Assembly (NCBI RefSeq): GCF_003843875.1
Contig: NZ_RKRF01000007.1
Coordinates: 186,001 to 250,000, forward strand
Length of the DNA stretch: 64,000 nucleotides
DNA from: Aquisalibacillus elongatus
GTDB lineage: Bacteria; Bacillota; Bacilli; Bacillales; Alkalibacillaceae
Direction of reading: 5' to 3'
The translations under genes and the position numbers were made by a program. Positions 15,738-25,217 of this stretch are shown here, piece by piece. A model generated the notes under the pieces. It saw only the letters and a list, made by a program, of their open reading frames with translations. It ran no database searches and was not told where the DNA came from. Numbering within the stretch: the stretch's first letter is position 1; every line of letters starts with the position of its first letter.

Positions 15738-16082
15738 TCATTCGTTTTTGTTCTTTTGTAATTCTTGTACATAATCGTCCAAGCTATCGAATCTCCTTTC
15801 CATGTCTTTTTGAAGGGAAGTTACCCAATAATTTAAAGCATGGAAGGGTTCGAGTCGCAACTTGTAATATCGACGATTAGCTTCTGGCTTCGATTCTACA
15901 ATTCCATTGTTACTTAACACTTTTAAATGCTTTGATGCATGAGGCTGACTAACTTCCAATCGACTAGCAATTTCCCCCACAGTTAAAGGCTCATGGCGTA
16001 GCATTTCTACGATTGCCATCCTATTTGGTTCAGCCAATGCACCCAGCATAGACACATCCATGCCTGGAATTTCACCTGACAT
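15738..16082 (-). CDS. ArsR-family winged-helix repressor
   Basis: 114 residues with the ArsR fold: LAEPNRMAIVEMLRHEPLTVGEIASRLEVSQPHASKHLKVL, then ANRRYYKL wing. The metal-site motif ELCVCDL is absent, so it is probably not a metal sensor. Start ATG at 16082 is supported by GAGGTGA; the frame open to 16172 has no ribosome binding site. First gene of a two-gene operon with the SRPBCC protein. A palindrome upstream is the likely operator. Confidence 0.88.
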   Translation of the reverse strand: MSGEIPGMDVSMLGALAEPNRMAIVEMLRHEPLTVGEIASRLEVSQPHASKHLKVLSNNGIVESKPEANRRYYKLRLEPFHALNYWVTSLQKDMERRFDSLDDYVQELQKNKNE

Positions 16083-16177
16083 GTCGCTCACCTCATTCAA
16101 TAAAATTCTATTTTTGTCATCGCATCCCCTTTCTAATAGTTGACTTAGTAATGTGATTTGAATATAACACAATTGGT

Positions 16178-16197
16178 ATATAACTGTAAAGTTATAT
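16178..16197. promoter_or_regulatory. Palindromic operator candidate overlapping the arsR promoter
   Basis: ATATAAC-TGTAAA-GTTATAT is a perfect 7-bp inverted repeat. On the minus strand a promoter-like TTTACA, 18 bases and TATATT overlaps it at the -35 side, so a dimeric ArsR bound here would repress its own operon. Confidence 0.5.
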
Positions 16198-16278
16198 TGT
16201 GGATTAAAAAGGTTTTATGAGTAAGATATAATCAAAGATACAAGCATTTGAAGAAAAAATGAAAAATCAGCGGTTACA

Positions 16279-16325
16279 GCCTCCTAAGCCGTAGGTCGGG
16301 AGTTCGAATCTCTCCTGGGACGTTA
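16279..16325 (+). repeat. Attachment-site repeat, copy 2
   Basis: Identical over 47 bp to 14521-14567. The bases before it no longer match the tRNA (TTACA against GCAAC), so there is no second functional tRNA. Confidence 0.9.
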
Positions 16326-16363
16326 AAAAAGCTCAACCTTATTGGGGTTGAGCTTTTTTTGGA
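16325..16363. terminator. Bidirectional terminator at the element boundary
   Basis: AAAAAAGCTCAACC pairs with GGTTGAGCTTTTTT. It was probably the original terminator of tRNA-Arg before integration. On the minus strand it ends the 159-aa membrane protein gene, whose stop lies in the loop. Confidence 0.85.
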
Positions 16364-16818
16364 TATACCGTAATCATTTTATAAATGAACCATAGCCAAA
16401 TGGCGAGTGAAACTAGAATTAAGCTATCTTGATTAATTAATTTGAACATTAAATAAACGATGATAGGAACCGTTAGAGCAAATGCTGTCATTTTCCATAA
16501 CTGATGGAAGGCTAGCTTGCGACTTAACCAAGTTCTCATTAAATAAGCAATACCTGATAATCCTGTCACACTAATCGTTGTAATAAAAATCGTCAAAGCA
16601 GGATATAGGAATATGACTTGTATATAGACGACATCAGGGATGCTACCGTTAGCGTCTATAATGTTTAATACGAAATTAACAGCATCAGGTAAAAATAAGA
16701 TGAAGAATAATAAATTGATATAAACAAGCGTATCTCTCATATTCATTCGATTTAATCGGAAGAGGGCTTGTTTATGAGGTAATTGAAAGCTATTCTTTAA
16801 AATGTTTATTATATTCAC
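16339..16818 (-). CDS. Multi-spanning membrane protein, DUF1189-like
   Basis: 159 residues with about five hydrophobic segments. The N-terminal region NSFQLPHKQALFRLNRMNMRDTLVYIN resembles the start of DUF1189 proteins, but I am not certain. The start ATG at 16818 follows GGAGGAACC. It lies just downstream of the DUF1450 gene in the same direction (15-base gap). Function unknown. Confidence 0.7.
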   Translation of the reverse strand: MNIINILKNSFQLPHKQALFRLNRMNMRDTLVYINLLFFILFLPDAVNFVLNIIDANGSIPDVVYIQVIFLYPALTIFITTISVTGLSGIAYLMRTWLSRKLAFHQLWKMTAFALTVPIIVYLMFKLINQDSLILVSLAIWLWFIYKMITVYPKKAQPQ

Positions 16819-16833
16819 TTTTGGTTCCTCCGA

Positions 16834-17079
16834 TTAAAAGAATACGGCTAATTCTTCTTCGATCGCTTTTTTGATTTTTTCAATAGCGTCTTCGGTCGAT
16901 TTGCCGAAAACACGTTTACCATTAACTAGAGCGTACGGGCGAACCGCACAAAGACCGCAGAAGGAAAGACAGCTATTTTCGATGACTGCCACTTCTGGGT
17001 ATTCTTCTTCAAGAATTTCCTCTAGATTAACTTGAGCTATTAAATTTCCATCACAAATCTCGACAACGACAAGTCCCAT
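16834..17079 (-). CDS. DUF1450 family protein (YuzB-like)
   Basis: 81 residues with four cysteines in the family arrangement: C9 in EICDGN and C37, C41, C44 in NSCLSFCGLCAV, followed by YALVNGKRVFGKS. The fold is thioredoxin-like and the cysteines may bind a metal or cluster, but no function is established. GGAGGGAAGC precedes the ATG. Likely co-transcribed with the downstream membrane gene. Confidence 0.85.
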   Translation of the reverse strand: MGLVVVEICDGNLIAQVNLEEILEEEYPEVAVIENSCLSFCGLCAVRPYALVNGKRVFGKSTEDAIEKIKKAIEEELAVFF

Positions 17080-17344
17080 AGCTGCTTCCCTCCTTTATAT
17101 TTCATTCTTCTCAAAACTGTTATTATATATGATTTGAAGTTAGTTTACAAGTGTTTTAAAAAATGGAGTTGTTATTTTAAATTTATTCTACGATGTAAAA
17201 TTAAACAAAATCGTGTATGATAAGAGGTAGGTTACTAAATGAATATTTTGCCAAAGGATGTGATGATGTTTTTATGTTTTTAAATCAACGTTTATGGGTA
17301 TGTTAATGAAACGAGTAATTTTAAAATGACGGGATGGATTTATT

Positions 17345-18325
17345 ATGGAATTTGAACATCATGATGTCGTCATGTTCCCGGGCTGGAGGAAAGAGTTAGA
17401 GAGTAAGAGTTTTGAAGCGGTTAAACATAAAAATTATGAAGAAGCTTTATTACATATTGAACAGTTAGAGTCTTTTCGTGAAGCGTCTAATGATATTTTA
17501 ACAGCAAAAGTGATTTGCTTAATTGAATTAAATCGTTATGAACAAGCCATTAGCTTATGCCGTAAGTTAATGAAAGAAGACGATGAGCATTACTACAAAT
17601 ACTTACATATTTATTTAACTATTTTATTCCAAACAAGCCAATACTCTGAATTAGTTGATTTATTAGATGAGATTAAAGAATCCTCTACAATCCCATGGGA
17701 ATATGAAGATGCTTTTAAACAATTGTACGACATGAGCAAGCAATTTCAAAGTCAAGCGACAGAACAAGAGTCAGAAGATCATATGAATCATTTTCTTGAC
17801 TCACTTGAGAATGGGAATTTTCAAGAACAATGGAAGTTACTATCCTTCCACCGTAACCATTCGATTAAACCTTATTTGGATCAACTGATACCATATTTGA
17901 GTGATTCTCAGTTAAATCCTGTGATTAAAACTGGAATTATTCAATGGTGCATGGAAGATGGTGTTGACCGAAAAGTAGAAGTCGAGAAATTTGGTCAAAC
18001 GGATTGGGTAAGCCCCAATTCATTAAGAGATGTGCTTGAGACGGATTTTGCGATTAAAGGATTACGGGAATTAGAAGAAGTGGAACAATCTGACCCGACG
18101 CTTTATCAGTTTACAAAACAAATTTTGTTCCGTTATCTTTATATCAATTTTCCGTTCACACCTGAAATTGAACAATCTGAAGCGATTGCTCAGGCAGTAC
18201 TTAATTTGGCGAAGCGTTATTTGAACTTGGATAGTCAAAATGAATACATAACGAAAGATTCTCAAAAATGGATGAACGAGATTGAACACTTAGAAAAAAT
18301 CTATTTTTCACAGGTTGAAGATTAA
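17345..18325 (+). CDS. TPR-repeat protein (YsoA-like)
   Basis: A 326-residue helical protein immediately upstream of tig, the position of ysoA in B. subtilis. The N-terminal 130 residues contain tetratricopeptide-like pairs (KNYEEALLHIEQLES, NRYEQAISLCRKLMKED). It has no signal peptide or membrane segment. The preceding region has no strong ribosome binding site (ACGGGATGG), so translation may be modest. Function unknown; TPR proteins usually mediate protein contacts. Confidence 0.8.
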   Translation: MEFEHHDVVMFPGWRKELESKSFEAVKHKNYEEALLHIEQLESFREASNDILTAKVICLIELNRYEQAISLCRKLMKEDDEHYYKYLHIYLTILFQTSQYSELVDLLDEIKESSTIPWEYEDAFKQLYDMSKQFQSQATEQESEDHMNHFLDSLENGNFQEQWKLLSFHRNHSIKPYLDQLIPYLSDSQLNPVIKTGIIQWCMEDGVDRKVEVEKFGQTDWVSPNSLRDVLETDFAIKGLRELEEVEQSDPTLYQFTKQILFRYLYINFPFTPEIEQSEAIAQAVLNLAKRYLNLDSQNEYITKDSQKWMNEIEHLEKIYFSQVED

Positions 18326-18346
18326 CAATTTCCTAGTATTAGATTA

Positions 18347-18374
18347 TTGAACGGTGCAGTTTCTATGTTATAAT
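18347..18374 (+). promoter_or_regulatory. Sigma-A promoter of tig
   Basis: TTGAAC (18347-18352), 16-base spacer, TATAAT (18369-18374) preceded by TGT. It lies 90 bases upstream of tig. Confidence 0.75.
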
Positions 18375-18463
18375 ATAGTGGTTGCATTATGCATGAATAC
18401 TGATTAACTGTGTTCGCTACTTATCATTCAATAGAATAAATAGTTTTTGGAGGGAAGTTTTTT

Positions 18464-19750
18464 ATGTCAGCGAAATGGGAAAAGAAAGAGGGCAATGAAG
18501 GTGTCTTAACATTTGAAGTAGACACTGATGAATTTGATCAAGCATTAGATCAAGCCTTCAAAAAAGTTGTAAAAGATGTACAAATCCCTGGTTTCCGTAA
18601 AGGGAAGGTACCTCGTAATATTTTTGAAAAGCGTTTTGGAGTAGAAGCGTTATACCAAGATGCTGTTGATATCGTACTACCTGATGCTTATATGAAAGCA
18701 GTTGAAGAATCGGGTATTACTCCTGTTGCTCAACCAGATGTAGATATCGAGCAAATTGAACAAGGTAAACCACTAATCTTCACAGCAACTGTAGCGGTTA
18801 AGCCTGAGGTAGAATTAGGCGAATATAGAGGTCTTGAAGTTGAAGAAAAAGACACATCAGTTACAGACGAAGAAGTGGAAGAAGAGCTTAAAAACCAACA
18901 AGAAAAACAAGCTGAGTTAGTTGTTAAAGAAGATGGCGGAATTGAAAATGGCGACACAGTCGTTATGGACTTCGAAGGATTTAAAGACGGAGAACCATTC
19001 GAAGGTGGTTCAGCTGAGAACCATTCATTAGAAATTGGTTCAGGTCAGTTTATTCCAGGATTTGAAGAACAACTTGTTGGCAAGAAAGCTGGCGAAGAAA
19101 CAGAAGTTGTTGTGACATTCCCTGAAGATTATCAAGCTGAAGATCTTGCTGGCCAAGAAGCAACGTTTAAAGTTAAAATTCACGATATTAAAACAAAAGA
19201 ACTACCTGAGTTAGATGATGAATTTGCTAAAGATGTTGACGAAGAAGTTGAAACGCTTGATGAATTAAGACAGAAAACTCGCGAGCGCCTAGAAGAAGAA
19301 AAAGCTAATGATGCTGACGTTGAAAAACGTGATTCACTAGTTAACCAAGCTTCTGATAACGCGGAAGTTGATATTCCACAAGCGATGGTTGATAGCGAAT
19401 TAGATCGTATGGTTCAAGAATTTGAGCAACGCCTACAAATGCAAGGCTTAACATTAGATATGTACGCTCAATTCACTGGCCAAGACGAAAACGCCTTAAA
19501 AGAGCAAATGAAAGATGATGCTGAAAAACGCGTTCGCACAAACTTAACACTTGAAGCTATTTCTGAAGTTGAAAACTTAGAAATAACTGAAGAAGATATT
19601 GAAAAAGAATTAGAACAGCTTGCAACTCAGTACAATACAGATGTAGATAATCTAAAACAAATGCTAGGCGGCCAAACAGATATGCTTAAGGATGACCTTA
19701 AGATGAAGAAAGCAATAGACTTCCTAGTAGAAGAAAGCAAAACTGTATAA
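18464..19750 (+). CDS. tig: Trigger factor, ribosome-associated chaperone
   Basis: Binds the ribosome exit tunnel and folds nascent chains; has peptidyl-prolyl isomerase activity. The ribosome-binding signature GFRKGKVPR lies near residue 45, the FKBP-like domain at about 160-245 ([29 protein letters not shown]), and the rest is the helical C-terminal arm. Total 428 residues, as expected. The sequence is strongly acidic. Own promoter upstream and a long terminator downstream. Confidence 0.97.
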   Translation: MSAKWEKKEGNEGVLTFEVDTDEFDQALDQAFKKVVKDVQIPGFRKGKVPRNIFEKRFGVEALYQDAVDIVLPDAYMKAVEESGITPVAQPDVDIEQIEQGKPLIFTATVAVKPEVELGEYRGLEVEEKDTSVTDEEVEEELKNQQEKQAELVVKEDGGIENGDTVVMDFEGFKDGEPFEGGSAENHSLEIGSGQFIPGFEEQLVGKKAGEETEVVVTFPEDYQAEDLAGQEATFKVKIHDIKTKELPELDDEFAKDVDEEVETLDELRQKTRERLEEEKANDADVEKRDSLVNQASDNAEVDIPQAMVDSELDRMVQEFEQRLQMQGLTLDMYAQFTGQDENALKEQMKDDAEKRVRTNLTLEAISEVENLEITEEDIEKELEQLATQYNTDVDNLKQMLGGQTDMLKDDLKMKKAIDFLVEESKTV

Positions 19751-19759
19751 TTTCTGAAC

Positions 19760-19794
19760 AAAACAAGGCGCGTTTCTAACGTGCCTTGTTTTAC
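19760..19794 (+). terminator. Terminator after tig
   Basis: 15-bp stem AAAACAAGGCGCGTT pairing with AACGTGCCTTGTTTT (one G-U) with a 3-base loop. Confidence 0.88.
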
Positions 19795-19891
19795 AATTAC
19801 GTTCTTATTTTCTAGAATTTATAATCTTAATTTGTACATAAGATGTGTAACATTTATAATTTAATGCATAAGATGGTTATAAGTTTTTCTT

Positions 19892-19920
19892 TTGACTAAT
19901 TTAATTTTGAAGTACATAAT
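19892..19920 (+). promoter_or_regulatory. Sigma-A promoter candidate of clpX
   Basis: TTGACT (19892-19897), 17-base spacer, CATAAT (19915-19920), 81 bases upstream of clpX. Confidence 0.6.
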
Positions 19921-20001
19921 GAGAATTACGGAATTGATTTAAACAAACAATAATACGACACCGTGATTAGATACAGATAAACTTTTTTATGGGGTGAAAG
20001 C

Positions 20002-21288
20002 ATGTTTAAGTTTAACGAAGAAAAAGGGCAGCTTAAGTGCTCATTTTGTGGAAAAACGCAAGACCAAGTTCGAAAATTAGTAGCTGGACCAGGCGTTTAT
20101 ATATGTGATGAATGTATAGATCTTTGCACAGAAATCGTTGAAGAAGAATTAGGTTCAACGGAAACAGAGGAATTTAAAGAAGTTCCAAAACCAAAAGAGA
20201 TTTGCGATATTTTAGATGATTATGTCATTGGTCAAGAACTGGCGAAGAAGTCTCTATCTGTCGCTGTTTACAACCACTATAAACGTGTAAACTCAATGGC
20301 AAATACAAATAAAAACGATGAAGTAGAAGTATCTAAAAGTAACATCCTACTTCTTGGGCCAACAGGTAGTGGTAAAACCTTATTAGCTCAAACATTAGCT
20401 CGTATTTTAAACGTACCATTCGCGATTGCAGATGCAACATCATTAACTGAAGCTGGTTATGTGGGTGAAGATGTTGAGAATATCTTATTAAAACTAATTC
20501 AAGCAGCTGATTATGATGTTGAAAAAGCAGAAAAAGGTATTATTTATATTGATGAGATCGATAAAGTGGCACGTAAATCTGAGAACCCATCGATTACACG
20601 TGATGTATCAGGTGAAGGTGTTCAGCAGGCCTTACTTAAAATCTTAGAAGGTGCTCAAGCAAGCGTACCGCCACAAGGTGGACGTAAGCATCCTCATCAA
20701 GAATTTATCCAAATCGATACAACGAATGTTCTGTTCATCGTTGGCGGTGCTTTCGATGGTATTGATACAATCGTTAAGCGTCGTTTAGGTGAAAAAGTAA
20801 TCGGGTTTGGTGCAGAAGCTAAAAATGCTGAAGTTCAAGAAGAAGATCTTCTAACGAAGGTGTTACCTGAAGATTTACTTCGTTACGGATTAATTCCAGA
20901 GTTTATTGGTCGTTTACCGGTCATTGGAAGCTTAGAGCAATTAGACGAAGATGCATTAGTCGAAATTTTAACGCAACCAAAGAACGCATTAGTCAAACAA
21001 TATCAGAAATTATTTGATATAGACGATGTGGAGTTAGAATTTGAAGAAGACGCATTAAGAGCCATTTCTAACAAAGCAATTGAACGTAAGACAGGTGCTC
21101 GTGGTTTACGCTCGATTATTGAAGGCATTATGTTAGATGTAATGTTCGACTTACCTTCTCGAGATGATATTGAGAAATGTATCATTACTGAAGACACGGT
21201 GAAACTTGAAAATGGTAAGCCGAAACTCGTTATGAAAGATGGTTCGGTCGTCGACCAAAACGAAGAAGAACCAAAAGAAAGTGCTTAA
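20002..21288 (+). CDS. clpX: ATP-dependent Clp protease ATP-binding subunit ClpX
   Basis: AAA+ unfoldase that feeds substrates to ClpP. The N-terminal zinc-binding domain carries CSFCGK and CDECIDLC. The AAA+ core has Walker A GPTGSGKT, Walker B IIYIDEID, and an IGF-loop region IGFGAEA for ClpP docking. 428 residues, close to the usual length. AGGGGTGAAAGC-type ribosome binding site. In B. subtilis lonB follows clpX; here lonA follows directly. Confidence 0.97.
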   Translation: MFKFNEEKGQLKCSFCGKTQDQVRKLVAGPGVYICDECIDLCTEIVEEELGSTETEEFKEVPKPKEICDILDDYVIGQELAKKSLSVAVYNHYKRVNSMANTNKNDEVEVSKSNILLLGPTGSGKTLLAQTLARILNVPFAIADATSLTEAGYVGEDVENILLKLIQAADYDVEKAEKGIIYIDEIDKVARKSENPSITRDVSGEGVQQALLKILEGAQASVPPQGGRKHPHQEFIQIDTTNVLFIVGGAFDGIDTIVKRRLGEKVIGFGAEAKNAEVQEEDLLTKVLPEDLLRYGLIPEFIGRLPVIGSLEQLDEDALVEILTQPKNALVKQYQKLFDIDDVELEFEEDALRAISNKAIERKTGARGLRSIIEGIMLDVMFDLPSRDDIEKCIITEDTVKLENGKPKLVMKDGSVVDQNEEEPKESA

Positions 21289-21308
21289 ACGTTAAATAGT
21301 TGCCTGAG

Positions 21309-21342
21309 AAATAAACTCGCCTTCTTGGCGAGTTTATTTAAT
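21309..21342 (+). terminator. Terminator after clpX
   Basis: AAATAAACTCGCC pairs perfectly with GGCGAGTTTATTT around a short loop. Confidence 0.88.
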
Positions 21343-21389
21343 TTATATCATTAATATTGAACGTACATACTAAGGTAGGCACTGATTAA

Positions 21390-21418
21390 TTTACAAGCGA
21401 ATTGTAATTCTATATGAT
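21390..21418 (+). promoter_or_regulatory. Sigma-A promoter candidate of lonA
   Basis: TTTACA (21390-21395), 17-base spacer, TATGAT (21413-21418), 33 bases before the start. Confidence 0.6.
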
Positions 21419-21450
21419 AAGAGTACGGAAAAAGTTGGAGGTGTTCATCA

Positions 21451-23781
21451 TTGGGTAACGATAAACAAACAGACATCCCCCTCCTGCCATTACGTGGCGT
21501 AGTTGTATATCCATCACAGGTTATGCATTTAGATGTGGGACGAGATCAATCAGTAAAGGCACTAGAAGAAGCCATGATGAGAGATCATCATATTTTATTA
21601 GCAACTCAACGTGAAACATCTTTAGATACGCCTTCTAAAGATGATGTATATAAAACAGGTACCGTCGCTCATATTAAACAAATGGTTAACCTTCCGAACG
21701 GGACAAGACGTATTCTTGTAGAAGGGTTAAATCGAGCTGAAGTACAAGGTTTTACAAATGAAGATGAGTTTTTTGTGGTCTCATATGAGAATCTTGAAGA
21801 AGAGCACGGAGAAACTGTTGAAGAACAAGCCATGATGAGAATGCTAATGGAAGATTTTCAAGAGTTTACAAAAGTATCAAAGAAGCTGAATCAAGAAACG
21901 TTCGATTCGGTTAAAGACATAGAAGACCCTGGTCATTTAGCTGATATTATTAGCTCGCACTTATCATTAAAAATTCAACATAAACAACGTGTATTAGAAA
22001 TTGTCCACGTTCCAGAACGTATTGATTATATTATGCAACTCATCACCAATGAAAAAGAAGTCTTATCCATGGAGAAAAAGATCGGCCAACGCGTCAAACA
22101 CTCGATGGAACGTACTCAAAGAGAATATTACTTACGTGAGCAATTAAAGGCGATTCAAAAGGAGCTCGGTGAAAAAGACGGCAAAACAGGTGAAGTTGCG
22201 GAACTAAAAGAAAAGATTGAACAGGCTGATATGCCAGAGCGTATTGAAAATGTCGCTTACAAAGAATTAGACCGCTATGAAAAAGTTCCTCAATCGTCAG
22301 CTGAAAGCTCTGTGATCAGAAATTATATTGAATGGCTCGTATCATTACCTTGGACTGATGAGACGACGGATAATTTAGAGATTAATCGTGCAGAGCGTAT
22401 TTTAAATGAAGATCATTATGGTTTAGATCAGGTGAAAGAGCGCGTGTTAGAGTATTTGTCTGTTCAAAAATTAACGGACTCTTTAAAAGGGCCTATTTTA
22501 TGTTTAGTAGGACCTCCAGGTGTTGGTAAAACATCTCTTGCAAAATCAGTAGCGCGCGCGATAGGTCGTAATTTCGTTAGAGCATCATTAGGTGGTGTTC
22601 GTGATGAAGCGGAGATTAGAGGTCACCGCCGTACTTACGTTGGTGCGATGCCAGGCCGTGTCATTCAAGGAATGAAAAAAGCTGAAACGATTAACCCTGT
22701 ATTTTTATTAGATGAAATTGATAAAATGGCTAGTGATTTCAGAGGTGACCCATCATCAGCCATGCTTGAAGTTTTAGATCCTGAGCAAAACCATTCTTAC
22801 AGTGATCACTTTATTGAAGAACCTTATGATTTATCGAAGGTCATGTTTATTGCAACGGCTAACAATTTATCAACCATTCCTGGACCTTTATTAGATCGAA
22901 TGGAAGTCATCACAATAGCTGGTTATACTGAGCTTGAAAAACTTCACATCTCTAAACAGCACCTTATTCCAAGGCAATTAAAAGAAAATGGTTTGTCAAA
23001 AGGTCAGCTGCAAATTAGAGATGATGCAATTTTGAAACTCATTCGTATGTATACGCGTGAGGCAGGCGTACGTAACTTGGAACGTCAATTTGCTTCCATT
23101 TGTCGTAAAGCCGCTAAAATCATTGTCTCAAGTGAACAAAAACGGGTCGTAATTACCGAAAAACGGTTAGAAGAACTGTTAGGAAAACCTCGTTTTCGTT
23201 ATGGTCAAGCTGAAACCGATCATCAAATCGGAGCAGCGACAGGATTAGCATATACACAAGCTGGTGGAGACACGTTATCGATTGAAGTGTCATTATCTAA
23301 AGGGACAGGTAAGTTAACGTTAACCGGAAAATTAGGAGACGTCATGAAAGAATCAGCAAAAGCAGCGTTTAGCTACATTCGCTCAAGAACGGATGAGCTA
23401 AAAATTGAACCTGATTTTCATGAAAAATATGATGTCCATATTCATGTTCCTGAAGGTGCAACACCAAAAGACGGTCCATCTGCGGGTATAACAATGGCAA
23501 CGGCCTTAGTATCTGCTTTAACGAATCGACCTGTTCGAAAGGAAGTAGGTATGACGGGTGAAATTACCTTACGTGGACGTGTGCTTCCGATTGGTGGCTT
23601 AAAAGAAAAGTCATTAAGTGCCCACCGAGCTGGACTGACAACTATTTTAATGCCAGCTGAGAATGAAAAGGATCTAGAAGAGATTCCAGATAGTATTAAA
23701 GAAGACTTGAATTTTGTCAAAGTTAAACACCTAGATGAAGTGTTGGATCAAGCTTTACTACCTCCTAATGAAGATGAATAA
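21451..23781 (+). CDS. lonA: ATP-dependent protease Lon
   Basis: Cytosolic AAA+ serine protease. The N-terminal LON substrate domain starts at [14 protein letters not shown]. The ATPase has Walker [10 protein letters not shown] and Walker [12 protein letters not shown]. The C-terminal protease domain contains the catalytic Ser in PKDGPSAGI, with the Lys further on in [13 protein letters not shown]. The 776 residues are typical. Start is TTG at 21451 behind GGAGGTG. It is followed 18 bases later by ysxC, as in B. subtilis. Confidence 0.96.
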   Translation: MGNDKQTDIPLLPLRGVVVYPSQVMHLDVGRDQSVKALEEAMMRDHHILLATQRETSLDTPSKDDVYKTGTVAHIKQMVNLPNGTRRILVEGLNRAEVQGFTNEDEFFVVSYENLEEEHGETVEEQAMMRMLMEDFQEFTKVSKKLNQETFDSVKDIEDPGHLADIISSHLSLKIQHKQRVLEIVHVPERIDYIMQLITNEKEVLSMEKKIGQRVKHSMERTQREYYLREQLKAIQKELGEKDGKTGEVAELKEKIEQADMPERIENVAYKELDRYEKVPQSSAESSVIRNYIEWLVSLPWTDETTDNLEINRAERILNEDHYGLDQVKERVLEYLSVQKLTDSLKGPILCLVGPPGVGKTSLAKSVARAIGRNFVRASLGGVRDEAEIRGHRRTYVGAMPGRVIQGMKKAETINPVFLLDEIDKMASDFRGDPSSAMLEVLDPEQNHSYSDHFIEEPYDLSKVMFIATANNLSTIPGPLLDRMEVITIAGYTELEKLHISKQHLIPRQLKENGLSKGQLQIRDDAILKLIRMYTREAGVRNLERQFASICRKAAKIIVSSEQKRVVITEKRLEELLGKPRFRYGQAETDHQIGAATGLAYTQAGGDTLSIEVSLSKGTGKLTLTGKLGDVMKESAKAAFSYIRSRTDELKIEPDFHEKYDVHIHVPEGATPKDGPSAGITMATALVSALTNRPVRKEVGMTGEITLRGRVLPIGGLKEKSLSAHRAGLTTILMPAENEKDLEEIPDSIKEDLNFVKVKHLDEVLDQALLPPNEDE

Positions 23782-23799
23782 TATAGAGGAGAATGAGTT

Positions 23800-24381
23800 A
23801 TGAAGGTAAATCAAGCGGAGATTGTAATAAGTGCCGTAAGCAAACAGCAGTACCCCAATGAAGGCTTTCCCGAGATTGCATTGGCAGGGCGATCGAACGT
23901 TGGAAAATCGTCTTTTATTAACCGGATGATTCAGCGTAAAAATTTAGCTAGAACGTCTTCTAAACCAGGGAAAACCCAGACATTAAACTTTTATAAAATT
24001 AATGAGTCCTTTTATTTTGTCGATGTGCCGGGTTATGGTTATGCCAAAGTGTCTAAAACAGAGCGTGAAAAATGGGGACGTATGATGGAGGAGTATTTCC
24101 AGGAGCGAGATACATTAAAAGCGACCGTCCTGTTAATTGATATGCGTCACCCACCAACTGAAGATGATATTATTATGTATGATTTCTTAAAACATTTTGA
24201 TTCACCTGTTTTAGTGATTGCAACCAAACTAGATAAAGTCAAAAAGGGTAAACGCGATCAGCATATTAAAATTATTAAAGAGGAGTTGGAATTAGAAGAA
24301 GAGGATCATCTTATTCCATTCTCCGCTGAGACAGGTGAAGGTAAAGATCAAGCTTGGAAACATTTAAGACAATATATATAA
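23800..24381 (+). CDS. ysxC: Ribosome biogenesis GTPase YsxC/EngB
   Basis: Essential GTPase for assembly of the 50S subunit. G1 is GRSNVGKSS, the switch region is followed by G3 [10 protein letters not shown], and G4 is TKLDK. 193 residues as expected. GAGGAG precedes the ATG at 23800. Downstream partner of lonA; a strong terminator follows. Confidence 0.96.
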   Translation: MKVNQAEIVISAVSKQQYPNEGFPEIALAGRSNVGKSSFINRMIQRKNLARTSSKPGKTQTLNFYKINESFYFVDVPGYGYAKVSKTEREKWGRMMEEYFQERDTLKATVLLIDMRHPPTEDDIIMYDFLKHFDSPVLVIATKLDKVKKGKRDQHIKIIKEELELEEEDHLIPFSAETGEGKDQAWKHLRQYI

Positions 24382-24426
24382 ATTAAAGCTGGGACCTAAT
24401 TGATTTTAGTCCCAGCTTTAATTTTT
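24381..24426. terminator. Terminator after ysxC
   Basis: AATTAAAGCTGGGAC pairs with GTCCCAGCTTTAATT, followed by TTTT. The A-rich 5' side allows minus-strand use too. Confidence 0.88.
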
Positions 24427-24538
24427 AGACCAATATTTTTGTGTTTTAGACCCAAATTTTATACGTTCAGACCTTTTTTCTGATCTTATGGTCGTGAATA
24501 TTGTCGAAAGTGTATTAAAAAATATTTTTTCAGACCTT
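24422..24538. repeat. Short scattered repeat TTYAGACC, four copies
   Basis: TTTTAGACCAA, TTTTAGACCCAA, GTTCAGACCTTTTTT and TTTCAGACCTTTTTT occur in about 115 bases between two convergent genes. The copies are imperfect. The last two resemble terminator tails without stems. Confidence 0.35.
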
Positions 24539-24540
24539 TT

Positions 24541-25020
24541 TTACTTTTTAAAGATTAAAAACCCACCAATTAAGATTAATATAGCAGGCCAAAACCTCTC
24601 AAGATGATAAAAGGCGTAATCAAACCAATAAAACCAACTTGGCATGGCAATCGTTGTAATCGCTAAAAATGAAATAATTAAAAAGATAATTCCAACCATC
24701 ATCCCTTGGTTTGTTTTCTGCGATTTTAATAAAAATGCAAACCCAATGATTAACGTATACATTCCCCAATGATCAATCCACTGTGCAGAATGTTCGAGTG
24801 CATGAAAATGAATGCCTAACCCAAGTAAAATGACCCCAGGGAAGATACTTTCATGCTGCTTATTACCATATCCGTTGAATAAAAAGGCAATTCCTAATAT
24901 GATAAGTATGGTTGGCCATGTGTCGAAACGAGATAAGAATGGAATCGAATATTGTTGTAATAAAAAATAAATTCCAATACCAATTAGAATAATTCCTAGA
25001 AAAGATTTTTGTTGCTTCAT
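24541..25020 (-). CDS. Membrane protein with LiaF/LiaI-like transmembrane region
   Basis: 159 residues with six to seven short hydrophobic segments and repeated glycine-rich pairs (GIILIGIGIYFLLQQY, WPTILIILGIAFLF, FWPAILILIGGFLIF). This pattern is typical of the LiaI-LiaF-like membrane region (DUF5668). No extracytoplasmic domain is attached. Start ATG at 25020 lies behind GGGAGCGGAG; the frame opens at 25035. A link to envelope stress is only suggested by the family. Confidence 0.72.
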   Translation of the reverse strand: MKQQKSFLGIILIGIGIYFLLQQYSIPFLSRFDTWPTILIILGIAFLFNGYGNKQHESIFPGVILLGLGIHFHALEHSAQWIDHWGMYTLIIGFAFLLKSQKTNQGMMVGIIFLIISFLAITTIAMPSWFYWFDYAFYHLERFWPAILILIGGFLIFKK

Positions 25021-25165
25021 GTACTCCGCTCCCAAAACAGTATTCTTGAAGGTTCCTTAACCATGTGTTAATCTAATAATGGTTATTAATAATAATTCTA
25101 ATTTAATATTATCACAAATTTTCATATTATGTTCATGATTGTTGACGTAATAAAATCCATTTAAT

Positions 25166-25174
25166 TGGTATAAT
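25166..25174 (+). promoter_or_regulatory. Extended -10 promoter of the hem operon
   Basis: TGGTATAAT (TATAAT at 25169-25174) lies 44 bases upstream of hemA. The nearest -35-like hexamer, TTGACG at 25142, is 21 bases away, so the extended -10 probably carries the promoter. Confidence 0.55.
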
Positions 25175-25217
25175 AACATTATAAAGTATTGTACGCATAG
25201 ATAAGGGGTGAAGGGGT

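Larger units (their letters stand above)
14521..16325. mobile_element. Decayed integrated element at tRNA-Arg(CCU)
   Basis: Bounded by the 47-bp direct repeats 1758 bases apart. Inside are the tail of a surface-repeat-like protein, a 56-residue ORF, and an arsR-SRPBCC pair on the minus strand. No integrase, replication or structural gene is visible, so it is a remnant or a satellite that relied on another element's integrase. The intact tRNA lies at the left end. Confidence 0.72.

Noticed and set aside
16260..16322. Second tRNA-Arg gene
   Set aside because: Only the 3' part matches; the acceptor 5' strand and D-arm are missing, so it is an attachment-site copy, not a tRNA.
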